Source of the DNA: Rhodovulum adriaticum
GTDB taxonomy: Bacteria > Pseudomonadota > Alphaproteobacteria > Rhodobacterales > Rhodobacteraceae
Assembly: GCF_004345735.1 (NCBI RefSeq)
Contig: NZ_SLXL01000003.1
Span: 1-64,000 of the forward strand
Reading direction: 5' to 3'
DNA: 64,000 nucleotides
Shown: one piece after another, positions 7,990 through 18,438 of the stretch
Layout of the letters: each line of letters starts with the position of its first letter
How positions within the stretch are numbered: position 1 is the first letter of the stretch
Program-made: the position numbers and the translations under genes
Notes under the pieces: generated by a model
Seen by the model: the letters and a program-made list of their open reading frames with translations, nothing else
What the model was told of the DNA's origin: nothing
Database searches by the model: none

Positions 7990-8751
7990 ATGGCACGGCG
8001 CAAGAAGATCTATGAAGGCAAGGCGAAGGTTCTGTACGAAGGCCCCGAGCCGGGGACGCTGGTGCAGTACTTCAAGGACGACGCCACCGCCTTCAATGCC
8101 GAAAAGCATGACGTGGTCGAGGGCAAGGGCGTGCTGAACAATCGCCTGTCGGAATTTTTCATGACCGGCCTGAACGCGATCGGGGTGCCGACCCATTTCA
8201 TCAAGCGCATCAACATGCGCGAACAGCTGATCCGCTCGGTCGAGATCATTCCGCTGGAAGTGGTGGTGCGCAACGTGGCCGCAGGCAGCATGTCCAAGCG
8301 GCTGGGCATCGAAGAGGGCACCGCGCTGCCCCGTCCCATCATCGAATTTTACTACAAGGACGATGCCCTGGGCGATCCGCTGGTCACCGAGGAACACATC
8401 ATCGCATTTGGCTGGGCCAGCCAGCAGGACCTGGACGACATGGTCGCGCTGGCCCTGCGGGTGAACGACTTTCTGTCCGGCGTGATGATGGCGGTCGGGA
8501 TCAAGCTGGTCGATTTCAAGATCGAGATCGGGCGCATCTGGGAAAACGACTTCATGCGGCTGATCGTGGCCGACGAAATCAGCCCCGACTCCTGCCGGCT
8601 GTGGGATATGAAGACCGGGCAGAAGCTGGACAAGGACGTGTTCCGGCGCGACCTGGGCAACCTGGCTGACGCCTATACCGAGGTGGCCAGGCGGTTGGGC
8701 GTTCTGCCCTCCAACGTGACCCACGCCACCAAGCCCACGCTGATCAACTGA
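7990..8751 (+). CDS. purC: Phosphoribosylaminoimidazole-succinocarboxamide synthase (SAICAR synthetase)
   Basis: PurC joins CAIR and aspartate with ATP in purine synthesis. The 253-residue protein shows the N-terminal [11 protein letters not shown] glycine-rich ATP loop, [16 protein letters not shown], the [10 protein letters not shown] segment and [14 protein letters not shown], all family signatures. The ATG at 7990 gives the normal N-terminus [13 protein letters not shown]; an in-frame ATG at 7966 is not conserved. It opens a purC-purS-purQ operon with gaps of 14 and 21 bases. Confidence 0.97.
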   Translation: MARRKKIYEGKAKVLYEGPEPGTLVQYFKDDATAFNAEKHDVVEGKGVLNNRLSEFFMTGLNAIGVPTHFIKRINMREQLIRSVEIIPLEVVVRNVAAGSMSKRLGIEEGTALPRPIIEFYYKDDALGDPLVTEEHIIAFGWASQQDLDDMVALALRVNDFLSGVMMAVGIKLVDFKIEIGRIWENDFMRLIVADEISPDSCRLWDMKTGQKLDKDVFRRDLGNLADAYTEVARRLGVLPSNVTHATKPTLIN

Positions 8752-8765
8752 AAGGACCGCCGCCG

Positions 8766-9005
8766 ATGAAAGCCCGCGTTCATGTCATGCTGAAAGACGG
8801 CGTTCTGGACCCGCAGGGGGCGGCGGTGGCCCATGCCCTGGGTGCGCTTGGCTTTGACGGGGTCGAGGGCGTGCGCCAGGGCAAGGTGATCGACCTGGAA
8901 CTGGTAGAAACCGATACCGCCGCTGCTGAGGCCCGCGTGCGCGAGATGTGCGAAAAGCTGCTCGCCAACACGGTGATCGAACGCTACGACATCGAGATCG
9001 GCTGA
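8766..9005 (+). CDS. purS: Phosphoribosylformylglycinamidine synthase subunit PurS
   Basis: PurS is the small bridging subunit of the three-part FGAM synthase (PurS, PurQ, PurL). The 79-residue protein starts MKARVHVMLKDGVLDPQG and ends VIERYDIEIG, typical of the family and of normal length. Its presence shows that the organism uses a small PurL rather than the long gammaproteobacterial fusion. purL itself is not in this window. It sits between purC and purQ. Confidence 0.95.
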   Translation: MKARVHVMLKDGVLDPQGAAVAHALGALGFDGVEGVRQGKVIDLELVETDTAAAEARVREMCEKLLANTVIERYDIEIG

Positions 9006-9026
9006 GCCGGACGCAGGAGTGACCCG

Positions 9027-9695
9027 ATGAAAGCCGCCGTTCTCGTCTTCCCCGGCTCTAACTGCGACCGTGACCTGGCCGTGGCGTTCCGCAATGCGGG
9101 CGCCGATGTCACCATGGTCTGGCACAAGGACAGCGCCCTGCCGCAGGGCGTTGATATCGTTGGCATTCCCGGCGGTTTTTCCTTTGGCGACTACCTGCGC
9201 TGCGGCGCGATTGCCGCGCGTTCGCCCATTACCGCGGCGGTGATCGACCATGTGCATCGCGGCGGTTACGCCTTGGGGATCTGCAACGGCTTTCAGGTGT
9301 TGACGGAAACCGGCCTGCTGCCCGGCGCGCTGATGCGCAACGCGGGCCTGAAATTCGTCTGCAAACCTGTTGATCTGACGGTTGAAACCACTGACAGCGC
9401 CTTTACCGCCGACTATGGCAAGGGGCAGGGCATTACCATCCCGGTGGCCCATCACGATGGGAATTACGTCGCTGCCCCGGACACGCTGGCCATGCTGCGG
9501 GACGAGGATCGCATTGCCTTCACCTATCGTGACAACCCAAATGGCTCGGTGGACGATATTGCCGGCATTCTCAGTCAGAACCGGCGTGTTCTTGGCCTGA
9601 TGCCGCACCCCGAGCGGGCCGCCGAACCCGCCCATGGCGGCACGGACGGGGCTGCAATGTTCACGGGGCTGATCGGCGCCCTGGCGCCGGCCTGA
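9027..9695 (+). CDS. purQ: Phosphoribosylformylglycinamidine synthase glutaminase subunit PurQ
   Basis: PurQ is a class I glutamine amidotransferase that releases ammonia for FGAM formation. The 222-residue protein has the oxyanion strand [15 protein letters not shown], the nucleophile elbow GICNGFQVL with Cys86, and the C-terminal His-Glu pair in MPHPERA. It begins [16 protein letters not shown], the usual PurQ start. It is the last gene of the purCSQ group before the sensor kinase gene, 46 bases downstream. Confidence 0.97.
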   Translation: MKAAVLVFPGSNCDRDLAVAFRNAGADVTMVWHKDSALPQGVDIVGIPGGFSFGDYLRCGAIAARSPITAAVIDHVHRGGYALGICNGFQVLTETGLLPGALMRNAGLKFVCKPVDLTVETTDSAFTADYGKGQGITIPVAHHDGNYVAAPDTLAMLRDEDRIAFTYRDNPNGSVDDIAGILSQNRRVLGLMPHPERAAEPAHGGTDGAAMFTGLIGALAPA

Positions 9696-9741
9696 GCGGG
9701 CGGCGCTTGAGCCGGCCGCGCGCGCGGCGTAACCTTTGCCC

Positions 9742-11502
9742 ATGACACGCAGCACCATCCCCGCCCGGCTGGCGCTGCCCCCGGGTCGGGGGTGGCACGT
9801 CCGGATTGCGCTGCTGCTGATGCTGTGCCTGGCCGTGGCGACGGTCTGGGTCACCAACCGCTGGCTGTCAGAGCGATTTACAGAAACCACCCGCAACCGC
9901 GCCGAGGTGCGGCTGGCGCTGTATTCCGGCAATATTATCAGTGAGTTGCAGCGCGCCTCTGTGGTGCCGCTTTTGCTGTCACGCGACCCCACGCTGATCG
10001 GTGCGCTGGACTCGGACGATTTCAGCATGAGTTCCCAGCGGCTGATTTCCTATGTCGACGAGATCGGCGCCGCCTCGCTGCGGCTGCTTGACAATACCGG
10101 CCGCGTGGTGGCGGCGACGGACCGCGCGCGGATCGGCACGAACCTGCGTAACACCCCGGTCTTTGTCGAGGCGCAGCGGTCCAACGAAACCGTGTTCATC
10201 ACCTCACGTCGGGATACCGGGGCGTTTTCCTTCAACTACGCCCGTGCGATCCGGGCCGACGGCCGGCAATTGGGCGTGATCGTGGTGGGGGTGGACCTGG
10301 CCAAGTTCGAGCAGAGCTGGGCCGGCATCTCAGATGCGATCCTGGTGACCGACAGCGAGGGCCAGATCATCCTGGCGACCGAACCCCGCTGGCGGGGTCG
10401 CACGGTGCAAGACGCGCTGGCCGTCACCTCGCCGCCCTCGGCCATCGCGCGTGCGTTGCAGGCCACCACCGACTGGGGCACGTTGCCGCCCGACGCCTAT
10501 CTGCGGGGCGAGGCGGTGATGCGCAACGAGGCGCGCATTCCCTTCCGCGGCTGGCGGATGACCTCTTTCACCTCTTACATGTCGATCCGCGACCGGGTGA
10601 ACGCGGTGTTGGCGCTGGAAATCATGGGCTTTGCCATCCTTCTGGCGCTCAGCTTTTACCTGCTGTCGCGGCGCGCGCAGTCCCGATCAGTGGTGTTCCA
10701 GCGCGAAACCGCCGAATTGCGAGAGTTGAACGCCCGCCTGCAACGCGAAATCGCCGAGCGCGAGCGCGCGGAAAAGAACCTGGAGGTCGCCGAGCAGACC
10801 CTTGCGCAAAGCTCCAAGCTGGCGGCCCTGGGCGAAATGTCCGCCGCCGTCAGCCATGAGTTGAACCAGCCCCTGGCCGCGATGAAGACCTACCTGGCCG
10901 GGGCACGCCTGCTGGTGCAACGTCGTCGCCCGGACGAGGCGATGGCCTCGTTCCAGCGCATCGACGATCTGATCGAACGGATGGGCGCCATCACCCGCCA
11001 ACTGAAAAGCTATGCGCGCAAGGGCGCCGACGCGGTGGAGCCGATGGACCTGCGCGCCAGCGTTTCCGAAGCGCTGTCGATCATGGAACCGCAACTGAAG
11101 CGGCGGCGCGTGACGATCACGCGGTCGGTGCCAAGGGAAAAAGTGCTGGTGATGGGCGACCGGTTGCGGCTGGAGCAGGTCATCATCAACCTGTTGCGTA
11201 ACGCACTGGACGCCACCCGCGCCGTTTCCGACCCCCAGATCGACATCCTGCTGTCGGCGGGGGAAACGGCCACGCTGACGGTGCGCGACAACGGCCACGG
11301 CATAGAAGAGATCGAGCGCCTGTTCGAACCTTTCTACACGACCAAGCCGGCCGGCGACGGCGTGGGGCTGGGGCTGGCGATATCCTCGGGCATCGTGGCG
11401 GAACTGGGCGGGCGCCTGACCGCACGCAACGGTCGCGAGCGCGGGGCGGTCTTCGAGGTGCAGTTGCCCATTCTCGGGCGTGGAATAGAAGCGGCGGAGT
11501 AA
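9742..11502 (+). CDS. dctB: Sensor histidine kinase, DctB-like
   Basis: This 586-residue kinase has a first membrane helix (about residues 20-42), a large periplasmic sensor region of the double-Cache type (about 43-285), a second helix (VLALEIMGFAILLALSFYLL, about 288-308), a coiled coil (ETAELRELNARLQREIAERER), and a kinase core. The core has H-box SHELNQPLAAMKTY (His about 371), N-box INLLRNALDA and DNGHGIEEIERLFEPFYTTK. The architecture is that of DctB, which senses C4-dicarboxylates and phosphorylates DctD. No dctP/dctQ/dctM transporter genes are in the window, so the ligand is not fixed. ATG 9742 is preferred to the TTG six bases upstream. Confidence 0.87.
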   Translation: MTRSTIPARLALPPGRGWHVRIALLLMLCLAVATVWVTNRWLSERFTETTRNRAEVRLALYSGNIISELQRASVVPLLLSRDPTLIGALDSDDFSMSSQRLISYVDEIGAASLRLLDNTGRVVAATDRARIGTNLRNTPVFVEAQRSNETVFITSRRDTGAFSFNYARAIRADGRQLGVIVVGVDLAKFEQSWAGISDAILVTDSEGQIILATEPRWRGRTVQDALAVTSPPSAIARALQATTDWGTLPPDAYLRGEAVMRNEARIPFRGWRMTSFTSYMSIRDRVNAVLALEIMGFAILLALSFYLLSRRAQSRSVVFQRETAELRELNARLQREIAERERAEKNLEVAEQTLAQSSKLAALGEMSAAVSHELNQPLAAMKTYLAGARLLVQRRRPDEAMASFQRIDDLIERMGAITRQLKSYARKGADAVEPMDLRASVSEALSIMEPQLKRRRVTITRSVPREKVLVMGDRLRLEQVIINLLRNALDATRAVSDPQIDILLSAGETATLTVRDNGHGIEEIERLFEPFYTTKPAGDGVGLGLAISSGIVAELGGRLTARNGRERGAVFEVQLPILGRGIEAAE

Positions 11503-11509
11503 TGCGGAA

Positions 11510-12841
<1,332 letters not shown>

Positions 12842-13250
12842 TCCTGCTGCAACAGGAAAAAGGGCATTGTGTTCCAAGGGACTTCCCCGCTAATGTCGCA
12901 GGGTAGCGGACCGCGCCCCGGTGTGACCGCTTTCATTCGAGATTCGCTGTTTTTCGTGCATAGCCGCGGCCAAATCGCCCGGAGCGGCGCGAAACAGACC
13001 GATAGGGCCCATTGGGGCCCACCGCATGCCCGGGGTCGCCGACGATCACCGGGATCCACCAAAGGATGCTGTGCACGACATGGCATCGGAGAAGAACCGC
13101 GATGGATCGCGCGAGGCATGACAGGCAGGGATCGGGCCGGCCAGGCGCCGCCGCCCGCGTCGCGCACATGCGCATCCTCGCCCCAACAAGACACCCATGG
13201 CTGTGCGGCGCCCCGCCGGGGCCGGCCGTTCCATGGTGCAAAGAGTTCAA
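12842..13250 (+). promoter_or_regulatory. Long leader region of the RNase E gene
   Basis: The 409 bases between dctD and rne hold no convincing ORF. Several GC-rich hairpins are visible, for example GGGCCC-ATTG-GGGCCC at 13005-13020 and a GGCGCC/GGGGCC structure near 13207-13227 shortly before the start codon. RNase E genes in other bacteria are autoregulated by cleavage of a long 5' leader; the length and structure here fit that idea. I cannot place a promoter with confidence. Confidence 0.4.
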
Positions 13251-16037
13251 ATGGCTAAGAAAATGCTCATCGACGCCACCCACGCGGAGGAAACCCGCGT
13301 GGTCGTGGTGGACGGAAACAAGGTTGACGAGTTCGATTTCGAGAGTGTCAACAAACGGCAACTCGCCGGCAATATCTACCTAGCGAAGGTCACCCGCGTG
13401 GAGCCTTCGCTCCAGGCGGCATTTGTGGATTACGGCGGCAATCGCCACGGGTTCCTGGCCTTCTCGGAAATCCACCCGGATTATTACCAGATCCCGGTCG
13501 CCGACCGCGAAGCGCTGCTGGCAGAGGAACGCGCCTACGCTGAATCGCTCCACGAAGAGGAGCCGCCGGTCAAGGAAAAGCCCAAACGTTCGCGTTCGCG
13601 GCGGAAATCCAGCCGGAGCAAGGCCGACGCGGCGAGCAATGCCGCCGAAACGCCGGTAACCGAAGGGGCAGAGCCCCAGGAAACGGCCACCCCCGCCGAG
13701 GCGGCTGTCGAACAACACCCCGCGCCCGAAGCGCCTGCACAAGATGCACCCGTCGCAGACCCTGCGCCTGACAGCCCGTTGCGCCAGGACGATGCCGCCC
13801 CGCAGACCGATGACGCCCCCGAAGCGGCAGACACCGGTGACGGCGAAGAGGGCACCAAGGCGACGCCCTCTCAGGTCGAGGATGACAGCGACAAGGGCAC
13901 GCCGCCTACGACCATGGCCGCGGCGGCGCGCAGCGACGACCCGGTGGAAACCCGCGAACCGTCGGGGGATATCCCGGGCATGGACGTGGTCGAGCCCGAG
14001 GGCGACATCGCCCCCGAAGGCACCATTCCCGAGGAAGATGCCGCGCCCGAGGCGCATGACCACGAAGATGACGCCGAGCCCCAGGCCAAGGGCAGCGATG
14101 CCACCGAGCGTGACGACCAGATCGAATCGGTCGCCGATGAAGACGTGACCGAGGAAATCCGCCCGCGCAAACCGCGCCCGCGCCGCTACAAGATCCAGGA
14201 GGTCATCAAGGTCCGCCAGATCATGCTGGTGCAGGTCGTCAAGGAAGAGCGCGGCAACAAGGGCGCGGCGCTGACCACTTACCTGTCGCTGGCCGGGCGC
14301 TACTGCGTTCTGATGCCGAACACCGCGCGGGGCGGCGGCATCTCGCGCAAGATCACCAATGCGACCGACCGCAAGAAGCTGAAGGAAATCGCCGCCGACC
14401 TGTCCGTGCCCGAGGGCGCGGGGCTGATCATCCGCACCGCCGGCGCGCAGCGCACCAAATCGGAAATCAAGCGCGACTACGAATACCTGATGCGGCTGTG
14501 GGAACAGATCCGCGAGTTGACGCTGAAATCCATCGCGCCCGCCCCGATCTACGAAGAGGGCAACCTGATCAAGCGCGCGATCCGCGACCTTTATAACCGC
14601 GAGATCGACGAAGTGCTGGTCGAGGGCGAGGCCGGGTATCGCGTGGCCAAGGACTTCATGAAGATGATCATGCCGTCCCACGCCAAGAACGTGAAACACT
14701 ACAACGAGGCGATGCCGCTTTTCGCGCGCTACCAGGTGGAAAGCTACCTGTCCTCGATGTTCAACCCGACCGTGCAGCTGAAATCGGGCGGCTACATCGT
14801 CATCGGCGTGACAGAGGCGCTGGTGGCCATCGACGTGAACTCGGGCAAGGCGACCAAGGAAGGCTCGATCGAGGAAACCGCGCTGAAGACCAACCTGGAG
14901 GCCGCCGAAGAGGTGGCGCGCCAGTTGCGCCTGCGCGACCTGGCCGGGCTGATCGTCATCGACTTCATCGACATGGAAGAGCGGAAGAATAACACCGCCG
15001 TCGAGAAGCGCCTGAAAGACAAGCTGAAAAACGACCGTGCCCGCATCCAGGTGGGGCGCATCTCGGGCTTTGGTCTGCTGGAGATGTCGCGCCAGCGCCT
15101 GCGTCCGGGTATGATCGAGGCGTCGACCCAGCCTTGCCCGCATTGCCACGGAACGGGCCTGATCCGGTCGGATGACAGCCTGGCGCTGTCGATCCTGCGC
15201 CAGATCGAGGAAGAGGGCGTGCGCGGCCGCTCGAAAGAGGTGCTGGTCAAGGCGCCGGTGGGAATCGTCAACTACCTGATGAACCAGAAGCGCGAGCACG
15301 TCGCGCAGATCGAACTGCGCTACGGCGTGTCCGTGCGGATCGAGGCTGACGCCTTCATGATCCCGCCGGACTTCACGATCGAACGGCTGAAGACGGCGAC
15401 CCGGGCGGTCCCCGAGGTCAACGCGCCGGTAATCTCGGTCGACAGTTCGGAATTGCCCGAACCGGCACAGGCCCCGCAAGAGGCCGCGCCTGAGGAAAGC
15501 ACTGCGGAAAAACCCGCCGAAGACAAGCCCAAGAAACGCCGCCGCCGCAGCCGCAAAAAGAAAAAGCCCAGCCAGACCGGCGAGGGTGGAAACGGGCAGG
15601 GGCAAGACGCCCAGGCCCGGGCCGGTGACGGTCAGGGCGAGGCCACAACCCCGGATCAGGGCGCGGACGCCCAACCGGACGCGGCGACAGACCAGCCGCA
15701 GCACCAAGAGGTGCCGCAACAGCCCGCCCCCGAGCAGGCCCCCGTTGCGTCCGAGGATGCCCCCCAGCCGCAAGAGGACGCGCCGGTTGCCGCCAGCACG
15801 CATGCACCCGACGCCCAGACAGCGGCAGAGGCCCCTCAGCCCGAGGCAGACACAGATGCGCCGCAGCCCCAGGCCGAGGTCTCGCATCAGCCAGCCCCGG
15901 AACCGGCCCCCGAACCCGTTGTTCCCACGCAAACGACCTGGCAGCCCGCTCCGGACCCGTCGCCCAGCCAAGGCACGTCCGAAAGCGATGAAGACGACAA
16001 GCCCAAGAAGCGGGGCTGGTGGTCGTTGGGCCGCTAG
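13251..16037 (+). CDS. rne: Ribonuclease E
   Basis: RNase E is the main endonuclease of mRNA decay and rRNA processing. The 928-residue protein starts MAKKMLIDATHAEETRVVVV. The S1 domain begins near residue 35 (GNIYLAKVTRVEPSLQAAFVDYG) and is interrupted by an acidic, low-complexity insertion of about 200 residues (about 100-305) before resuming at RRYKIQEVIKVRQ. The catalytic Asp residues lie in VAIDVNSGKAT (about 527-537) and IVIDFIDMEER. The zinc link CPHCHGTG is near residue 630. The C-terminal 180 residues are disordered, with KKRRRRSRKKKK and many Pro/Gln/Ala, probably the degradosome and RNA-binding scaffold. An ATG 54 bases upstream would add unconserved residues. Confidence 0.96.
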   Translation: MAKKMLIDATHAEETRVVVVDGNKVDEFDFESVNKRQLAGNIYLAKVTRVEPSLQAAFVDYGGNRHGFLAFSEIHPDYYQIPVADREALLAEERAYAESLHEEEPPVKEKPKRSRSRRKSSRSKADAASNAAETPVTEGAEPQETATPAEAAVEQHPAPEAPAQDAPVADPAPDSPLRQDDAAPQTDDAPEAADTGDGEEGTKATPSQVEDDSDKGTPPTTMAAAARSDDPVETREPSGDIPGMDVVEPEGDIAPEGTIPEEDAAPEAHDHEDDAEPQAKGSDATERDDQIESVADEDVTEEIRPRKPRPRRYKIQEVIKVRQIMLVQVVKEERGNKGAALTTYLSLAGRYCVLMPNTARGGGISRKITNATDRKKLKEIAADLSVPEGAGLIIRTAGAQRTKSEIKRDYEYLMRLWEQIRELTLKSIAPAPIYEEGNLIKRAIRDLYNREIDEVLVEGEAGYRVAKDFMKMIMPSHAKNVKHYNEAMPLFARYQVESYLSSMFNPTVQLKSGGYIVIGVTEALVAIDVNSGKATKEGSIEETALKTNLEAAEEVARQLRLRDLAGLIVIDFIDMEERKNNTAVEKRLKDKLKNDRARIQVGRISGFGLLEMSRQRLRPGMIEASTQPCPHCHGTGLIRSDDSLALSILRQIEEEGVRGRSKEVLVKAPVGIVNYLMNQKREHVAQIELRYGVSVRIEADAFMIPPDFTIERLKTATRAVPEVNAPVISVDSSELPEPAQAPQEAAPEESTAEKPAEDKPKKRRRRSRKKKKPSQTGEGGNGQGQDAQARAGDGQGEATTPDQGADAQPDAATDQPQHQEVPQQPAPEQAPVASEDAPQPQEDAPVAASTHAPDAQTAAEAPQPEADTDAPQPQAEVSHQPAPEPAPEPVVPTQTTWQPAPDPSPSQGTSESDEDDKPKKRGWWSLGR

Positions 16038-16051
16038 GAAAACCGCATCTG

Positions 16052-16077
16052 CGCCCGCGTCCCTAGGGGCGCGGGCG
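16052..16077. terminator. GC-rich hairpin between rne and the TusA-like gene
   Basis: CGCCCGCG (16052-16059) pairs with CGCGGGCG (16070-16077), and the inner bases can extend the stem. It sits just after rne and before the convergent TusA-like gene. The plus side lacks a T tract; the minus side has GGTTTTCC a little downstream. It is a likely but weakly supported bidirectional terminator. Confidence 0.5.
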
Positions 16078-16097
16078 GCACACCGTTCGCAGCCGGA

Positions 16098-16325
16098 TTA
16101 TCCCCGGCGGACCCGGTATCGCTGGGCGCGGCCGACAGGTTCGGTCCCCAGCAGGATGTGCCCCTCTTGGGTGCAGAAATGCGGGATATCCACCACCGCG
16201 ACAGGATCATCGGCCAGCAGGTGCAGTTCCGCACCCGGCGGCAGCGATTGCAGGGCCTTGCGCAACCATAGCACCGGCAGGGGGCAGCGCAAGCCGCGCG
16301 CGTCGATTTCCAATGCATCGCTCAT
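16098..16325 (-). CDS. TusA-family sulfurtransferase-like protein
   Basis: The 75-residue protein has the TusA/SirA hallmark RCPLPVL, with the CPxP cysteine at position 14, and the two-layer alpha/beta pattern of the family. TusA-type proteins relay persulfide sulfur, for example in tRNA thiolation or redox and sulfur metabolism. The gene lies between rne and ccdA, divergent from ccdA with 106 bases between the starts. A second cysteine occurs in DIPHFCTQEGH. The specific partner cannot be told from the context. Confidence 0.88.
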   Translation of the reverse strand: MSDALEIDARGLRCPLPVLWLRKALQSLPPGAELHLLADDPVAVVDIPHFCTQEGHILLGTEPVGRAQRYRVRRG

Positions 16326-16431
16326 GGGCGCGGGGTAGGGCGGATGCGTCGCCCTGTCCACGGCTTTGTGAGCGGGGGCCGCGTGACGAAGCGTCCGGTC
16401 TGGGCTATGCGGGGCGCAAGGAGGACAGGCA

Positions 16432-17184
16432 ATGTTCGGAATCGAGCTGATCGACGCGGGGCTCTTGCCCGCCATGCTGGTCGCGCTGGCCGCGGGGCTG
16501 TTGAGCTTTCTCAGCCCCTGCGTGCTGCCCATCGTGCCGCCCTACCTGGCCTATATGGGGGGCATTTCGCTGGGCGAGTTGACCGGTGGCATGGCGGCGC
16601 GGCGGCGTGCCGTGATCGCGGCGCTGTTCTTCGTGCTGGGGCTGTCCACCGTGTTCCTGATCCTGGGCTTCACCGCCTCGGCCTTTGGGGCGTTCTTCTT
16701 GCAGAACCAGCAATTGTTCGGCCGGATCGCCGGTGTTGTCGTCATCGTCTTTGGCCTGCATTTCCTGGGCGTGTTCCGCATCTCGATCCTCGATCGCGAG
16801 GCACGGCTGGACGCGGGCGACAAGGGGGGATCGGCGCTTGGGGCCTATCTGCTGGGGCTGGCCTTTGCCTTTGGCTGGACCCCCTGCATCGGCCCGCAAC
16901 TGGGCGCGATCCTGTCGCTTGCCGCGTCAGAGGCCAGCGTGACCCGCGGCACCGTGCTGCTGGCCGTTTATGCCGCGGGCCTGGGCATTCCGTTCCTGCT
17001 GGCTGCGATCTTCATCCAGCGGGCGATGGGGGTGATGAACCGGCTGAAACGTCACATGGGCCTGATCGAAAAGGTCATGGGCGCGCTGCTGATCGCGGTG
17101 GGCCTGGCGCTGGTGACCGGGGCGTTCAGCGCGCTGTCCTACTTCCTGCTTGAGACATTTCCGACACTGGCCACACTGGGCTGA
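16432..17184 (+). CDS. ccdA: Cytochrome c biogenesis / thiol-disulfide transmembrane protein CcdA
   Basis: CcdA carries reducing equivalents from cytoplasmic thioredoxin across the inner membrane for cytochrome c maturation and other periplasmic thiol proteins. The 250-residue protein has about six membrane helices and the two redox cysteines in SFLSPCVLPIVPP (Cys30) and FGWTPCIGPQ (Cys152), as expected for the short CcdA branch of the DsbD family. The start is preceded by AAGGAGGA. The hydrolase gene begins 42 bases downstream on the same strand and may be co-transcribed. Confidence 0.95.
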   Translation: MFGIELIDAGLLPAMLVALAAGLLSFLSPCVLPIVPPYLAYMGGISLGELTGGMAARRRAVIAALFFVLGLSTVFLILGFTASAFGAFFLQNQQLFGRIAGVVVIVFGLHFLGVFRISILDREARLDAGDKGGSALGAYLLGLAFAFGWTPCIGPQLGAILSLAASEASVTRGTVLLAVYAAGLGIPFLLAAIFIQRAMGVMNRLKRHMGLIEKVMGALLIAVGLALVTGAFSALSYFLLETFPTLATLG

Positions 17185-17226
17185 GGGGCCTAGTCTGCGC
17201 GCGGTTGCACAGAACCGGGGGCAGAC

Positions 17227-18438
17227 ATGGCGGAAAATCCGGTGCAGGTCCGGCGCAGGCATGTGTTCTACATCCCGGGCTACGATCCGATACATCCGCG
17301 CCGCTATCGCGAATTGTACCGGCGCGAAGGGGCCGCCCAGGCCGCCATTTCAGGCTATGAAATCGCTTTGAGCCCCAAGCACGCAGGTGGCGCCTATGGC
17401 TGGCATGTGGACGCGCGGATTGATGGGCAGGCGGTCGAAAGCGATTTCGAGGTTCTGGTCTGGTCCGATCTGGTCCGCGACTCGATGGGGCAATCGATTG
17501 CGGCGACCTATTGGCAGATGGCGCGCACCGCCTGGACCTATATCGCCTCGGGCGCGCTGTTCCGGCTGGCCCGCCTGCGCAAGGGGCCGACGATTGCCGC
17601 GCTGTATCCGGTGGCCTTTCTGCTGGGGCAGCTGGCGCTTGCGCTGATGGTGGCGCGCGGGGCAGGGGCGGTGCTGGCGCTGTCGGGCCTGCCTTTCGTC
17701 GGTTGGCTGGGCCTGGGTGCGGTCTGGCCCGTGCTGGCGTGGTTCCGGGCCCATGACAACAAGGTTTTCGCCTATTACCTGATGCATGATTACGCCCATT
17801 CGGCCAGCCGCCGGGGCGCCTATCCCCCGGACCTGGAGGCACGGCTGCGCGATTTCGCCGATCGCATCGCCGAGGCCACCGCCAAAGGGGCCGACGAGGT
17901 TCTGATTGTCGGCCATTCCTCTGGGGCGCATCTGGCCGTGTCGATCCTGGCCGATCTGATCCGCGCCGACCGGCTGCCCAAGAACGGCCCGGCCGTGGCG
18001 TTGCTGTCACTGGGGCAGGTGGTGCCGATGATCAGCTTTCTGCCGCGTGCGGACCGGCTGCGGGCGGACCTTGCGCTGATGGCCGCGCAGGATCGGGTGC
18101 CGTGGGTCGATGTGACCGGCCCCGGTGATGGCTGCGCCTTTGCGCTGTGCGACCCGGTCGCGGTGTCCGGGGTGGCGCCCGCGGGCCAGCGCTGGCCGCT
18201 GGTGGTTTCGGCCGCGTTCACCCAGACCCTCAGCCCAGAGCGTTGGCGCGAATTGCGCTGGCGCTTCTTCCGGCTGCATTTTCAATACCTCTGCGCCTTC
18301 GACCGGCCTGGGGATTACGATTATTTCCGTCTTACCGCCGGGCCGCGCACATTGGGCGCGACCTATGCCGGGCGCAAACCGTCACCCAGCCGGATTACCG
18401 CGCCGCTCAGCCCCTATATCACGACGGAGGCCCCATGA
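17227..18438 (+). CDS. Membrane-associated alpha/beta-hydrolase-like protein of unknown substrate
   Basis: This 403-residue protein begins with a strand and turn typical of an alpha/beta hydrolase (RRHVFYIPGYDP). It has a hydrophobic block at about residues 115-175 that can form two membrane helices (AALYPVAFLLGQLALALMVA and the following segment). It then shows the nucleophile elbow IVGHSSGAHLAV with Ser231. The last third has no clear acid/His motif that I can assign. It is probably an inner-membrane serine hydrolase acting on a lipid or ester. The stop overlaps the P450 start by 4 bases, so a joint role with the P450 is likely. I do not recognise a named family. Confidence 0.7.
   Translation: MAENPVQVRRRHVFYIPGYDPIHPRRYRELYRREGAAQAAISGYEIALSPKHAGGAYGWHVDARIDGQAVESDFEVLVWSDLVRDSMGQSIAATYWQMARTAWTYIASGALFRLARLRKGPTIAALYPVAFLLGQLALALMVARGAGAVLALSGLPFVGWLGLGAVWPVLAWFRAHDNKVFAYYLMHDYAHSASRRGAYPPDLEARLRDFADRIAEATAKGADEVLIVGHSSGAHLAVSILADLIRADRLPKNGPAVALLSLGQVVPMISFLPRADRLRADLALMAAQDRVPWVDVTGPGDGCAFALCDPVAVSGVAPAGQRWPLVVSAAFTQTLSPERWRELRWRFFRLHFQYLCAFDRPGDYDYFRLTAGPRTLGATYAGRKPSPSRITAPLSPYITTEAP

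Noticed and set aside
13380-15971. 863-codon open frame antisense to rne
   Set aside because: Shadow of the GC-rich RNase E gene. It has no ribosome site or domain, and rne is certain.
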